DNA of 62,414 nucleotides from an uncultured Flavobacteriales bacterium (GCA_905478325.1 CAJQIB010000001.1:1-62414); one strand, 5' to 3'; positions 36,419-44,776 are shown, counted from the first letter of the stretch. Notes: generated from the sequence alone by a model not told the origin. Translations and numbers: made by a program.

Positions 36419-37195
36419 TTACACGTGTAAATTGATGCTCACAGGACAATGGTCTGATCCGTGCACATCGGAGTGAATCGTGCTTTCACTCAAGCGAGGC
36501 ATCAAGCGGCTACTTGCCAGCATGTAATCCAACCGCCAACCTACATTTTTCTCACGTGCGCCGCCGCGATAGCTCCACCAGCTATAGCCCACTTGTTCTG
36601 GATGCGCTGCACGCCAGCTGTCTGTCAGGTCAACGTGATTCAATAAATGGGTCATCCCATCGATTTCGTCCTGCGTGTATCCCGGAGTCTTGTTGTAATT
36701 CGCCGCCGGACGAGCCAAATCAATGGCCTGATGTGCCACATTCAGATCTCCACAGCATATGATGGGTTTGCTTTGATCAAGCTCCTTCAAATACGCTGCA
36801 AATCGCACATCCCATTCTTTTCGAAAAGGCAAACGCTTCAATGCAGAAGATGAGTTGGGCGTGTACACAGTGATGAAATGAAAATCTTCGAATTCTGCCC
36901 GTAAAACGCGGCCTTCCTCATCCAAGTGCGGAACGCCAATCCCTGCCTGAACAGCAATTGGTGGAATCTTGGTCAGTATGGCGGTTCCCGAATAGCCCTT
37001 TTTGATTGCAGAACTGGAGTAGAGTTCATAGGCTTCAGCGCCATCGAGTCCAAACAAGGCCTCTCGAACCTGGTCATCTTGAGCCTTCGTTTCTTGCAGC
37101 CCAATGACATCAGGCGCCATCAATTTCAAGTCTTCAGAAAAATTCTTTTTTACAATGGCGCGGATGCCATTCACATTCCAACTAACAAGTTTCAT
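36419..37195 (-). CDS. xth: Exodeoxyribonuclease III / AP endonuclease
   Basis: 258 aa from the ATG at 37195, which opens with the family start KLVSWNVNGIRAI and overlaps the stop of the preceding gene (ATGA). An upstream in-frame start would add 11 residues that do not fit. Catalytic motifs: GLQETKAQ (metal Glu), GYSGTAIL, CCGDLNVAHQAIDL (Asp/Asn), and GSDHCPVSI (Asp-His). The enzyme cleaves DNA at abasic sites and degrades 3' ends during base-excision repair. Confidence 0.96.
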   Translation of the reverse strand: MKLVSWNVNGIRAIVKKNFSEDLKLMAPDVIGLQETKAQDDQVREALFGLDGAEAYELYSSSAIKKGYSGTAILTKIPPIAVQAGIGVPHLDEEGRVLRAEFEDFHFITVYTPNSSSALKRLPFRKEWDVRFAAYLKELDQSKPIICCGDLNVAHQAIDLARPAANYNKTPGYTQDEIDGMTHLLNHVDLTDSWRAAHPEQVGYSWWSYRGGAREKNVGWRLDYMLASSRLMPRLSESTIHSDVHGSDHCPVSINLHV

Positions 37196-38265
37196 GAGGG
37201 AGGGAGGGTATGGGGTCTGTTTTTCCAATGGTGCAGGAAGGTCAACGCTTCCGGAATGGTACAGGCATGATGGGGTTCGCTGTATTCCATCAAATGGGAC
37301 AGATAGACTCCGCCATTCGTGTATTCTGAAGCTTGCTCCATATTGATGAAATGCTGTTCATCAGGGCATGGATTGACACGCAAGAGTAAATACTCCTGTG
37401 ATTCAGGGCAGAAGCCCATCATCAAGGATCCTTCGTGATCATGCCCCAATTCAAATACAAGAGGAAGGTGCAGAAATCGGTTTTTCCATAACGGCATGTA
37501 GCCCATACTGAAATAGGGATAATGCCATTTACGGAACTGGATGCCTTCTTGTTTCAAGGCTTTTTCCAACCGACTCATGGCTTTTCGAAGTCCGAAGGCC
37601 AGCGTTTGCTTGGGGTCGTAATTCACATGGGAACCCCACCGTTTACTCGGTGTGTAATATTCCATGTTCCCCAATTGAAGCTTGTAGTCAAAGGAAGAGG
37701 GCTTGTCCAAAACATAGCCGGGATAATACCAACGTCTATGGGTCGATTGGCCAAATTCAATTTCTTTCAGCATGGTATAAATGCCCAAGCTGTAATCGGC
37801 GTATGCTTCGTCATACATGCCAATCAAAGAGGCCATGCTGCGTTCACCCAAGTCAAAGTAAGACGCTGCAATCAATTGATCTCCATCGAAGACGCAAATC
37901 TGCATCGTGTCAAAAACGGTTGAGTGAAATCCAGCGTGGAGGTACTCGTCCAATGTGGCATGAATGAACCCCTTAAAACGAGATTTGTGTTGCTCGTATA
38001 GCCGCTGGTGCTCATCACGAAGCGTCACTTCTCCGCAGGTAATTGTGAAGCGGTTCTCGACCCGACTCTTGATTTTTCGATGCCGCTTTTTGATGGAATA
38101 CTGATCCAGCCCCAATCGAATGTTGACCACCGAAAACACGTCGGCATCCACACACAATAAGTCCATCTTGTAGAGCATTACCGAGCCGCGAAACCAACCA
38201 GAAGCGAGGTACTGGTCGTAACGAGCGTGTGTGAGCTTTCGCGGAAAATGGGTTTGTACCAGCAA
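37192..38265 (-). CDS. Arginyl-tRNA--protein transferase-like (ATE/Bpt-type) protein
   Basis: 357 aa if translation begins at the TTG 38265; the next in-frame ATG is about 28 codons downstream and would cut into the conserved region. Motifs of the ATE C-terminal fold are present: TLDEYLHAGFHSTVFDTMQI, GDQLIAASYFDLGERSMASL, DYSLGIYTMLKEIEFG and RRWYYPGYVL. Family members transfer an amino acid from tRNA to protein N termini, marking them for ClpS/ClpAP; a clpS gene lies at 43596-43949. The N-terminal Cys cluster of classical ATE is not evident, so the activity is uncertain. Confidence 0.7.
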   Translation of the reverse strand: MLVQTHFPRKLTHARYDQYLASGWFRGSVMLYKMDLLCVDADVFSVVNIRLGLDQYSIKKRHRKIKSRVENRFTITCGEVTLRDEHQRLYEQHKSRFKGFIHATLDEYLHAGFHSTVFDTMQICVFDGDQLIAASYFDLGERSMASLIGMYDEAYADYSLGIYTMLKEIEFGQSTHRRWYYPGYVLDKPSSFDYKLQLGNMEYYTPSKRWGSHVNYDPKQTLAFGLRKAMSRLEKALKQEGIQFRKWHYPYFSMGYMPLWKNRFLHLPLVFELGHDHEGSLMMGFCPESQEYLLLRVNPCPDEQHFINMEQASEYTNGGVYLSHLMEYSEPHHACTIPEALTFLHHWKNRPHTLPPS

Positions 38266-38275
38266 GTCCGAGTGC

Positions 38276-39271
38276 TTAGTCTTTGGTTGCGTTGAGCAAT
38301 TCTTTCATTCCACCTACACTGCCCATGAGCCCGCTGGCTTCATACGGCATGAAGACAGTTTTACTGCCGACACCACCGTCGCGCAAAATTTGCTCCAAAG
38401 TCTCGATGTACCGCACCGCAATCAAATACTGAGTCGGGTCGGCTTTGGTGTCCGCAACCGCAATGGAAATGCGTCGAATGGCTTCGGCTTCAGCTTCAGC
38501 GATGGCCAATCGTGCTGTGGCTTCGCCTTCTGCTTCGAGAATGCGGGCTTGTTTCTGACCTTCGGCTTGATTGATTTCTGCACCTTTTTGACCTTCTGCT
38601 TCAAGAATAGCTGACCGCTTGGTGCCTTCCGCTTCAATGATTTGTCCACGACGTGTCCGTTCGGCCCGCATCTGCTTCTCCATGGCTTCCTTGATGTCCA
38701 CAGGAGGGTTGATGTCTTGCAACTCTACTCGGTTGACTTTGACGCCCCACTTGTTCGTGGCTTCGTCGAGAATAGCCCGTAGCTTCATGTTGATGGTGTC
38801 CCGAGAGCTCAGACATTCGTCTAGCTCCAATTCACCGATGATATTTCGCAACGTGGTCTGCGTCAACTTCTCAATGGCATTGGGAAGGTTGTTGATTTCA
38901 TACACGGCTTTGACAGGATCTACGATTTGAAAGTAAATCAAGGCATTGATCTCGGTGACCACATTGTCCTTCGTGATCACCCCTTGTTTTGGGAAATCAA
39001 AAACGGTTTCTCGCAAGTCAACACGCTCACGCATCTTGTATTGGGTGATTTGACGGCCGTCTTGAGATTCGAGCGTCATGCGCCAAGCGATGTCACGGGG
39101 ACGATCGACGATGGGAATGATGATGTTGATTCCTGCGCCAAGTGTGGTGCGGTATTTTCCAAGTCTTTCGATGACCAGGGCTTCACTTTGTCGGACAATG
39201 CGAACACCTTTGATGATGATGACAGCGGCCAGCAAAAAGACGAATGTGGCCAAAATAGTTGTGGCAGTCAT
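38276..39271 (-). CDS. SPFH/stomatin (paraslipin-type) membrane protein
   Basis: 331 aa. One N-terminal membrane helix (ATFVFLLAAVIIIKGV) precedes the SPFH domain (RQSEALVIERLGKYRTTLGAG, VNEINALIYFQIVDP-like, LDECLSSRDTINMKLRAILD, WGVKVNRVELQDINPP). A long Ala/Glu/Gln-rich coiled coil runs over residues ~195-270. This is the QmcA/paraslipin type. It overlaps the nfeD gene by 4 bases, the usual pairing for these two membrane-microdomain proteins. Confidence 0.93.
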   Translation of the reverse strand: MTATTILATFVFLLAAVIIIKGVRIVRQSEALVIERLGKYRTTLGAGINIIIPIVDRPRDIAWRMTLESQDGRQITQYKMRERVDLRETVFDFPKQGVITKDNVVTEINALIYFQIVDPVKAVYEINNLPNAIEKLTQTTLRNIIGELELDECLSSRDTINMKLRAILDEATNKWGVKVNRVELQDINPPVDIKEAMEKQMRAERTRRGQIIEAEGTKRSAILEAEGQKGAEINQAEGQKQARILEAEGEATARLAIAEAEAEAIRRISIAVADTKADPTQYLIAVRYIETLEQILRDGGVGSKTVFMPYEASGLMGSVGGMKELLNATKD

Positions 39272-39720
39272 GAGTTGGGGGTGGTTTGAACGATGAGGGT
39301 ATTGCTTTCGACACGGACGATGCGGACCATCGAGCCTACAGGGGGAACGTTATTTTCTGGCGTTTCCAATTCGGATCGCCAATCGTCGCCATCAATTTTA
39401 CAGCGTCCGAGTCCCGTTTGAGGATCGAACGCCTTGGTGACACGGGCTTTCTTGTCTATGAGAGCTTCGACGCCCGTTGCTGTGTCGGGTCCGGAGAATC
39501 CAAACCGCAAGGCCAAGGGGCGAAGAAAGACAAAAGCGATCAGGCTTGTTGCCGCTGTAACGGTGAGTTGCAAAGCGAAGCCGGCCCCGAGGCTAGCAGC
39601 CAATGCACCACCAAAAGCGCCTACGCCCAAACAGGCCAAAACGAATCCGGGGACGAATACTTCACAAATCAGCAACACGAGTGCCGCTGCTATCCATAGT
39701 TGCCAGTTTTCCCATTCCAT
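39268..39720 (-). CDS. NfeD-family membrane protein (short form)
   Basis: 150 aa. About three hydrophobic helices (WQLWIAAALVLLICEVFVPG, a Gly/Ala-rich segment, TAATSLIAFVFLRPLAL) precede a small OB-fold (EALIDKKARVTKAFDPQTG, VPPVGSMVRIVRVESNTL). It lacks the N-terminal ClpP-like protease of long NfeD. It works with the stomatin encoded just downstream. The ATG is four bases behind a TAACTTCG box and is the first gene of the nfeD-stomatin-ATE-xth operon. Confidence 0.92.
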   Translation of the reverse strand: MEWENWQLWIAAALVLLICEVFVPGFVLACLGVGAFGGALAASLGAGFALQLTVTAATSLIAFVFLRPLALRFGFSGPDTATGVEALIDKKARVTKAFDPQTGLGRCKIDGDDWRSELETPENNVPPVGSMVRIVRVESNTLIVQTTPNS

Positions 39721-39724
39721 GGGT

Positions 39725-39732
39725 CGAAGTTA
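39725..39732 (-). promoter_or_regulatory. -7 box TAACTTCG, four bases before the nfeD start
   Basis: TAACTTCG, then ACCC, then ATG at 39720. No -33 TTTG is evident. Confidence 0.5.
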
Positions 39733-39759
39733 AAGCGGAAACGTTGCATATTGGACGTT

Positions 39760-40233
39760 ATGAAAACGATGCAAGATTGGCTCGATGCCTATGGCGTTAG
39801 CCACCAAAACCCGATCAACAAACTATTTCATTGGATCTGCGTGCCTACCATCTTCGTCTCCCTGGTAGGGCTGCTCTCCCAAATCCCCATTCCAGAGCTG
39901 TTTGCAGCTGGTTGGGCTCCCTACTTGCATGCTGGTACAGTCTTGCTTTTGGGAGGATTGGTCTTTTTCATTCGCCTGAGTCCCGTCATGGCGATGACCA
40001 TGGCTGGCATCTCTGCGTGTTCATTGTATGGTGTGAAGCTGATCAACATGCAAACAGGCGACGCAGCGGGATGGTATTATTTCGCCGCGTTTGCCTTGGC
40101 GTGGGTCGGGCAATTCATTGGACACAAGATTGAAGGCGAAAAACCCAGTTTCTTTGACGACTTGAAGTTCCTCATGATAGGCCCGGCCTGGTTGGCAGGC
40201 TTTGTGCTTCAAAAAATGGGCATCCGTTATTGA
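39760..40233 (+). CDS. Mpo1-like (DUF962) membrane protein
   Basis: 157 aa from the ATG at 39760. Upstream in-frame starts lie over the nfeD promoter and add basic residues that do not fit. Four hydrophobic helices and the family motifs YGVSHQNPINKLFHWICVP (His near residue 13 of the motif) and GHKIEGEKPSFFDDLKFLMI are present. Yeast Mpo1 is an Fe-dependent dioxygenase acting on 2-hydroxy fatty acids; the bacterial role is not known. The 3' end overlaps coaE by 7 bases. Confidence 0.88.
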   Translation: MKTMQDWLDAYGVSHQNPINKLFHWICVPTIFVSLVGLLSQIPIPELFAAGWAPYLHAGTVLLLGGLVFFIRLSPVMAMTMAGISACSLYGVKLINMQTGDAAGWYYFAAFALAWVGQFIGHKIEGEKPSFFDDLKFLMIGPAWLAGFVLQKMGIRY

Positions 40234-40865
40234 ACCTGTTCGAGCAGCGTGGCGTGTATGGCCGTCACCTGCGGAATGAGCATTGCGTGAAGGCCATTGT
40301 CAATGCGGTGCTGCGCGCAATCTTCTCTTTGTGCATCAGTCCACTGGTGCTGCATCCGTTGCGCCACTTTTTCTTGCGTCCATCCGGATCGCTTCATGGC
40401 GCGCTCCATGCGCAATGATGAGGGTGCAGAAACGGTGATCACTTGGCGACAGTCAACGTGCGCCCCGCTTTCAAATAAAATGGCGGCTTCTCGAATCACA
40501 TAGGGCGAAGGAGAGTTGGATTGCATCCATGTTGTGAACGCATTTCGAATCAATGGATGTACCCATTGGTTCAATGTGGCCAGTCCTTCTGAATCCTGAA
40601 ACACCCGTTCCCCCAACAACGCTCGGTGAATATCGACGCAGTAGTCGTCTTCCATGACTGCGAGGTCTTGCCCGAACCGTTCCAAGACCCGATTTCGGAG
40701 TTCCGCGTGCATGCGGTACACCGTATGTCCTGCGGCATCGGCATCCCAGCGCGGGATTCCGAGGGACTCGAAGATCTGTCCCACGGTCGTTTTTCCACTG
40801 CCGAGTCCTCCGGTCAGTCCGATAATCGGAACAACATCTGCTGTGCTTGTGGAAAAGTCCTCCAT
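40227..40865 (-). CDS. coaE: Dephospho-CoA kinase
   Basis: 212 aa. P-loop GLTGGLGSGKTTVGQIFESLG, substrate motif IPRWDADAAGHTVYR, HPLIRNAF, IREAAILFESGAH and LRMERAMKRSG (lid Arg residues) define CoaE. It makes the last step of coenzyme A synthesis. The ATG is four bases behind a CACCTTTG box that mirrors the rpe promoter. Confidence 0.96.
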   Translation of the reverse strand: MEDFSTSTADVVPIIGLTGGLGSGKTTVGQIFESLGIPRWDADAAGHTVYRMHAELRNRVLERFGQDLAVMEDDYCVDIHRALLGERVFQDSEGLATLNQWVHPLIRNAFTTWMQSNSPSPYVIREAAILFESGAHVDCRQVITVSAPSSLRMERAMKRSGWTQEKVAQRMQHQWTDAQREDCAQHRIDNGLHAMLIPQVTAIHATLLEQVQ

Positions 40866-40869
40866 GCTA

Positions 40870-40877
40870 CAAAGGTG
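40870..40877 (-). promoter_or_regulatory. -7 box CACCTTTG, four bases before coaE
   Basis: CACCTTTG, then TAGC, then ATG at 40865. It forms one arm of an inverted repeat with the rpe box at 40897-40904. Confidence 0.5.
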
Positions 40878-40896
40878 AATGAAATGCGGGGAATCT

Positions 40897-40904
40897 CACC
40901 TTTG
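40897..40904 (+). promoter_or_regulatory. -7 box CACCTTTG, four bases before rpe
   Basis: CACCTTTG, then CTTC, then ATG at 40909. The two divergent boxes are 19 bases apart, so polymerase could hardly bind both at once. Confidence 0.5.
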
Positions 40905-40908
40905 CTTC

Positions 40909-41562
40909 ATGGGACATTTACTCGCACCGTCGATGCTGGCTTCTGATTTCGCGAATTTGCAACGCGATATGGAAATGATCAATGCCTCCGAGGCGGATTG
41001 GTTTCACTTGGATGTGATGGACGGGGTCTTTGTCCCCAACATCAGCTTTGGCATGCCCGTGATCGAAGCTATGGCCAAGCACGCAACCAAACCATTGGAT
41101 GTGCACTTGATGATTGTTGATCCAGATCGCTACCTCAAGACTTTTGCTGACCTCGGTGCCCGGGTCCTTACCGTGCATTTGGAGGCTTGCAATCACTTGC
41201 ACCGCACGCTTTCAGCTATCCGTGATTTGGGAATGCTCGCCGGAGTCGCCGTCAATCCTCACACACCGGTAGAGGGCTTGTCCGATGTCTTGAATGACCT
41301 GGATCTGGTGTGCTTGATGTCGGTCAATCCGGGATTCGGTGGACAGAAGTTCATCCCCAAGACCCTCGACAAAACCCGCAAACTGCGGAACATGATGAAC
41401 GAGGCAGGTTCCAATGCGCACATCGAAATTGACGGGGGAGTGGGATTGAACAATTGGAAGAGCCTGGTCGATGCCGGTGCCGATGTGCTGGTTGCTGGCT
41501 CGTCGACTTTCAAGGCGGCAGATCCGCATGCGGCCATCCGAGAAATGAAGGGATTGAGCTAG
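40909..41562 (+). CDS. rpe: Ribulose-phosphate 3-epimerase
   Basis: 217 aa from the ATG at 40909, four bases behind the -7 box; an earlier in-frame ATG at 40879 would lie upstream of that box. Motifs: LLAPSMLASDFANL, WFHLDVMDGVFVPNISFG (metal His/Asp), DVHLMI, SVNPGFGGQKFIPKTLDK and IEIDGGVG. It interconverts ribulose 5-phosphate and xylulose 5-phosphate in the pentose phosphate pathway. Confidence 0.97.
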   Translation: MGHLLAPSMLASDFANLQRDMEMINASEADWFHLDVMDGVFVPNISFGMPVIEAMAKHATKPLDVHLMIVDPDRYLKTFADLGARVLTVHLEACNHLHRTLSAIRDLGMLAGVAVNPHTPVEGLSDVLNDLDLVCLMSVNPGFGGQKFIPKTLDKTRKLRNMMNEAGSNAHIEIDGGVGLNNWKSLVDAGADVLVAGSSTFKAADPHAAIREMKGLS

Positions 41563-41595
41563 ATCACTGAACACGTCTCGTCCAGACCGCCAATC

Positions 41596-43440
41596 TCACT
41601 CAGGGCACGCTACACCAAAGTCGGCCAGGAACCAGAGCAAATCAGGAATGTTGGTGATTCCATCTGAATTGATGTCGGTGGGGCAGTCATCAAGCTCAAC
41701 GCAAACCTGAGCCATAGAATCCCAAACGGTTCCCGGACCGCAACTCGCACTGTTGACAAAGCAATCAAAGAAACACGTGCCGTCATCAATCAGGGCTTCT
41801 GGCTCAAAATTACACGCTTCGGAATAAGTGCAGCCTTGGCAAGAGCCTCCCAAATTAGGGCAAGGGTTGAGGGCCGCGGCCTCGCCTTCTGTAAGCGTGT
41901 GAAGCTGGTCCACATCCAGACCATTCCACGTTTCGGAGCTTCCCGTGGGCCAGGTGACCACCACAGAGTCGATCGCTGTGACCTCGGCCAATCCAAAATG
42001 CAAAGCAGATTCAGATTGTGACAGGTAGTCTTCACCGAGGGCGGTATACGTGCGAAAAGGGGATGCGGGATGGTCACAATACACAGCGACCCAAGAGCCG
42101 ATTGCTTGGCTGTTGGAAACGATGCCTTGTAGCTCTATTTCAACCCAATGGTTGCTGTTGACTGTGACGTTCTCCCACATACGGATTTTGTGGTTTCCCA
42201 AATTGTGCACGGCAAAATCGATGCGCCCATCGCGATTCCAATCGGCTGACGCCACGGTGTGAGCGTTGGTAAAATCTTCTGGGAAGATGTCCGTTGAAGG
42301 AATGAAGAAAGCGAATCCGTTGTCTGTACCTCCATTTTCAAAGAAATGATTCAATTGATACGGCTGGGCGGGGAAGTGTTCGGCCACAAACGCATCCAAA
42401 TCGGTATCGTTGTCATAATCCATAAAACGTGCTCCCCATGTCCAGGATTCCGCCAAGAGCGATCCGAAATGGGTGTTCGTTATGTTTTCGAACTGAGCCG
42501 ACTCGGGATTGTAGGTCAATAACACGTCGGAACCCTGGGGTGTGTTGGTGATGAGGAAGTCCCGCCAGCCATCTTGGTTGATATCGCCTTCTGTCAAGGT
42601 CATCGCATCCAGAACCAAATCAAAGCCACTTGCAACGGAGAGGTCCTCAAAAGATCCATTGCCGTCATTGTGATAATAGGCATTGGGGTTCCACTTGTCG
42701 TTGGCTACGAGCAAGTCCGGCCAGCCGTCGAGATCTATGTCGTGGAAGAGTGTGGCAAGGGTCAATTGGATGCCATTGTCTAGTCCCGTCTCATCGGTCA
42801 CATCTGTGAAAAGGAATCCACCTTCGTTTCGAAACATTTTATTGGTGACAGCGGGCCATTCTTCCGAAGTCCCCGTGTTCCAAACATCCCACAAAGTCGA
42901 ATCTTCGGGGAGTCCCAATTCGTTCAGTTCGTCCACGTGATAGGCTCCTAAATACACATCGAGATCACCATCACGGTCGTAGTCCGACCAACTAGCACAC
43001 GAAGCTAGGGGCATGAAAAGGGGCAGGTTGCTCTCGCTGCTTCGGTCGGTCCAAAGCCCTTCATCGGTTTGCTCCAATAAGATCAACGGGGCGGCTTCTT
43101 GGGTGATGAAAAGATCCAAGTCACCATCATCATCGATATCCACCCATTGAATGCTTTTGCCCTCACCAGCGCAGACGGGAGCCAATTCGCTCTGAAGAAA
43201 TTGTCCTTCTGATTGTGTGTAGACGATGGTTGGCCCATTTTCTCGGCATGCAGTCACATCGGGCCAGCCGTCTTGATTCCAATCGGCCAAGGACAAGCCT
43301 GATCCCCACTGACCGAATGGATTGGTGTAGACCATATTTTGTTCAGGTGCAATGTTGACGAATCCTTGAGAGAGCAAAGCTGTTGTGGGAGCAAGGAACA
43401 TCCATCCCATGGCGATAAACGCAATAGACAGCCTGCGCAA
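41596..43440 (-). CDS. Secreted VCBS repeat protein with ASPIC/UnbV domain, Cys-rich ACNF module and dockerin-like tail
   Basis: About 614 aa from a TTG at 43440, chosen because it opens a good signal peptide (RRLSIAFIAMGWMFLAP...LLSQ). The frame extends to 43572 without an ATG, so the start is uncertain. Several VCBS motifs follow (ADWNQDGWPDVTACREN, DYDRDGDLDVYLG, DIDLDGWPDLLVAN, DYDNDTDLDAFVAE). Then comes the ASPIC/UnbV domain (HWVEIELQGIVSNSQAIGSW, SVVVTWPTGSSETW). The end has one Cys-rich module (CQGCTYSEACNFEPEALIDD) and a dockerin-like segment (DINSDGITNIPDLLWFLADF) instead of a T9SS tail. Surface binding is a guess. It follows clpS on the same strand. Confidence 0.8.
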   Translation of the reverse strand: MRRLSIAFIAMGWMFLAPTTALLSQGFVNIAPEQNMVYTNPFGQWGSGLSLADWNQDGWPDVTACRENGPTIVYTQSEGQFLQSELAPVCAGEGKSIQWVDIDDDGDLDLFITQEAAPLILLEQTDEGLWTDRSSESNLPLFMPLASCASWSDYDRDGDLDVYLGAYHVDELNELGLPEDSTLWDVWNTGTSEEWPAVTNKMFRNEGGFLFTDVTDETGLDNGIQLTLATLFHDIDLDGWPDLLVANDKWNPNAYYHNDGNGSFEDLSVASGFDLVLDAMTLTEGDINQDGWRDFLITNTPQGSDVLLTYNPESAQFENITNTHFGSLLAESWTWGARFMDYDNDTDLDAFVAEHFPAQPYQLNHFFENGGTDNGFAFFIPSTDIFPEDFTNAHTVASADWNRDGRIDFAVHNLGNHKIRMWENVTVNSNHWVEIELQGIVSNSQAIGSWVAVYCDHPASPFRTYTALGEDYLSQSESALHFGLAEVTAIDSVVVTWPTGSSETWNGLDVDQLHTLTEGEAAALNPCPNLGGSCQGCTYSEACNFEPEALIDDGTCFFDCFVNSASCGPGTVWDSMAQVCVELDDCPTDINSDGITNIPDLLWFLADFGVACPE

Positions 43441-43595
43441 CTTCGAGATGAATTGCGGTTGAATCGAAACGAAAACGCGCCGAAGAGATGGACTCACACT
43501 GATGTTGTTTTCACACTGCCAGCATTTTAGCAGGCAGAGAATCCAAGATAGCGCAATTGGTGCAGAGTGCAATACACCTGACGAATGCTCGGGAA

Positions 43596-43949
43596 TTAGG
43601 CTTCGATTTCAGCTGTTAAGTCGGCACTCAACAATTTGCTGCACTTGGGCTCAAGATCATCATAGGCACCGGACATCACGGTGCACTTCCCCTTGAAGTG
43701 AACCAAGAGGGCGCATTGTTCAGCTTGTGCCGCCTCGTGGCCGCAAACTGAGACGAGCATTTCAATGACATGATCAAATGAGTTGTGCTCGTCATTGTAC
43801 AGAACCAATTGCCAACCATCCGCGGTAGCCTCGTCCAACAGGGTTTCTTCTGCAACTTCAGTCTCTACCGCACACGTTGACACCGCATGTGTTGAACCGA
43901 CGCATGTGCCGTTGTTGGTCATTGAAAGGGAGTGTTCTGCAATGTTCAC
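43596..43949 (-). CDS. clpS: ATP-dependent Clp protease adaptor ClpS
   Basis: 117 aa from the GTG at 43949, which is exactly four bases behind a perfect TATTTTTG box; an internal ATG nine codons on is the alternative. The conserved core WQLVLYNDEHNSFDHVIEML, CGHEAAQAEQCALLVHFKGK and the Asn-Asp that position N-degrons are present. ClpS hands N-end-rule substrates to ClpA/ClpC. The ATE-like protein at 37192-38265 could create such substrates. Confidence 0.94.
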   Translation of the reverse strand: MNIAEHSLSMTNNGTCVGSTHAVSTCAVETEVAEETLLDEATADGWQLVLYNDEHNSFDHVIEMLVSVCGHEAAQAEQCALLVHFKGKCTVMSGAYDDLEPKCSKLLSADLTAEIEA

Positions 43950-43953
43950 TGCG

Positions 43954-43961
43954 CAAAAATA
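43954..43961 (-). promoter_or_regulatory. -7 box TATTTTTG, four bases before the clpS GTG start
   Basis: TATTTTTG, then CGCA, then GTG at 43949. Perfect TAnnTTTG; it supports the GTG start and a leaderless mRNA. Confidence 0.6.
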
Positions 43962-44026
43962 GAAAATATAAAAGCATCCACTGGTGCATCAACAGAACAT
44001 TTCGCCCTGATATGGGTTTTTTTAGC

Positions 44027-44776
44027 ATGGACAAATCAAAAGTTCTTCTGATGCACCAACCTTCTGCGCATGGTCTGGTGCCGTTTTTGGAGCGTGCTGG
44101 ATACGCTGTGCATGCAGCGGAAAAACCTGAAGATGCTGCCATTTCACTCTTAGAGCACGAACCTGAAGTGGTGATTTGGGATGTCAATCTGAACAGAATG
44201 TCGGAATGGAACCGATTGCACGCGATGCTCAAAAGCAGAACTCCTTTGGTTTCTGTGAACCAACTGAAAAGTTGGGACGATTCCGAAAATGGACTTGGAG
44301 CGGATAGCGTGTTGTCAGCGAGCATCGGAGAGCCTCATGCCTCTGGTCCAAATTTGAGCGAAGCATTGGAAGCGTCTTCACAAACAGAAGGGGCCATTGA
44401 CAACCCTGATGCACTGCTAGGGAAGTTGTCACAGCTCTTGTCGAAGTCAAAGGGTGACATTCGGCATTTTTACACCAAGGTGGGCAACAAACTGCGTCGT
44501 ATTGAATTGTCTGACATTCGATTTATACAAGTAGAAGGGAAGTACAGCACCATCCACTTAGAGAGTCGGAATTACCACATCAAAAGTTCCCTGAACGATA
44601 TGCTGCACTTGCTTTCTTCGAATGAATTCGTGCGGGTGTCTCGCAACAATGTGGTGAATTTGGAATTCATTGAGCACATCGATGTCTTCCAAAGTACCGT
44701 GCGCATCGGAAATGACGATGTTCCAATCAGTCGGACATACAAAGAGAACCTGATGCGCTTTGTTCAACTGATGTGA
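44027..44776 (+). CDS. LytTR-type DNA-binding regulator with degenerate receiver domain
   Basis: 249 aa from the ATG at 44027; ATG 44012 would add five residues. Residues ~1-115 resemble a response-regulator receiver (KVLLMHQPSAHGLVPFLERA, VVIWDVNLNRMSEWNRL). The paired acidic residues that normally follow the first strand are replaced by MHQ, so phosphorylation by the usual mechanism is doubtful. After a Ser/Glu-rich linker, residues ~150-249 form a LytTR domain (FYTKVGNKLRRIELSDIRFI, EGKYSTIHLESRNYHIKSSL, FVRVSRNNVVNL, VPISRTYKENLMRFV). It is divergent from clpS and no histidine kinase is adjacent. Targets unknown. Confidence 0.85.
   Translation: MDKSKVLLMHQPSAHGLVPFLERAGYAVHAAEKPEDAAISLLEHEPEVVIWDVNLNRMSEWNRLHAMLKSRTPLVSVNQLKSWDDSENGLGADSVLSASIGEPHASGPNLSEALEASSQTEGAIDNPDALLGKLSQLLSKSKGDIRHFYTKVGNKLRRIELSDIRFIQVEGKYSTIHLESRNYHIKSSLNDMLHLLSSNEFVRVSRNNVVNLEFIEHIDVFQSTVRIGNDDVPISRTYKENLMRFVQLM

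Noticed and set aside
36417-36432. Perfect 16-bp palindrome ATTTACACGTGTAAAT, containing TACAC and GTGTA as in the starch operator
   Set aside because: It lies across the stop codon and last codons of xth, has the half-sites in the opposite order with no spacer, and no promoter starts there. Chance is the simplest explanation.
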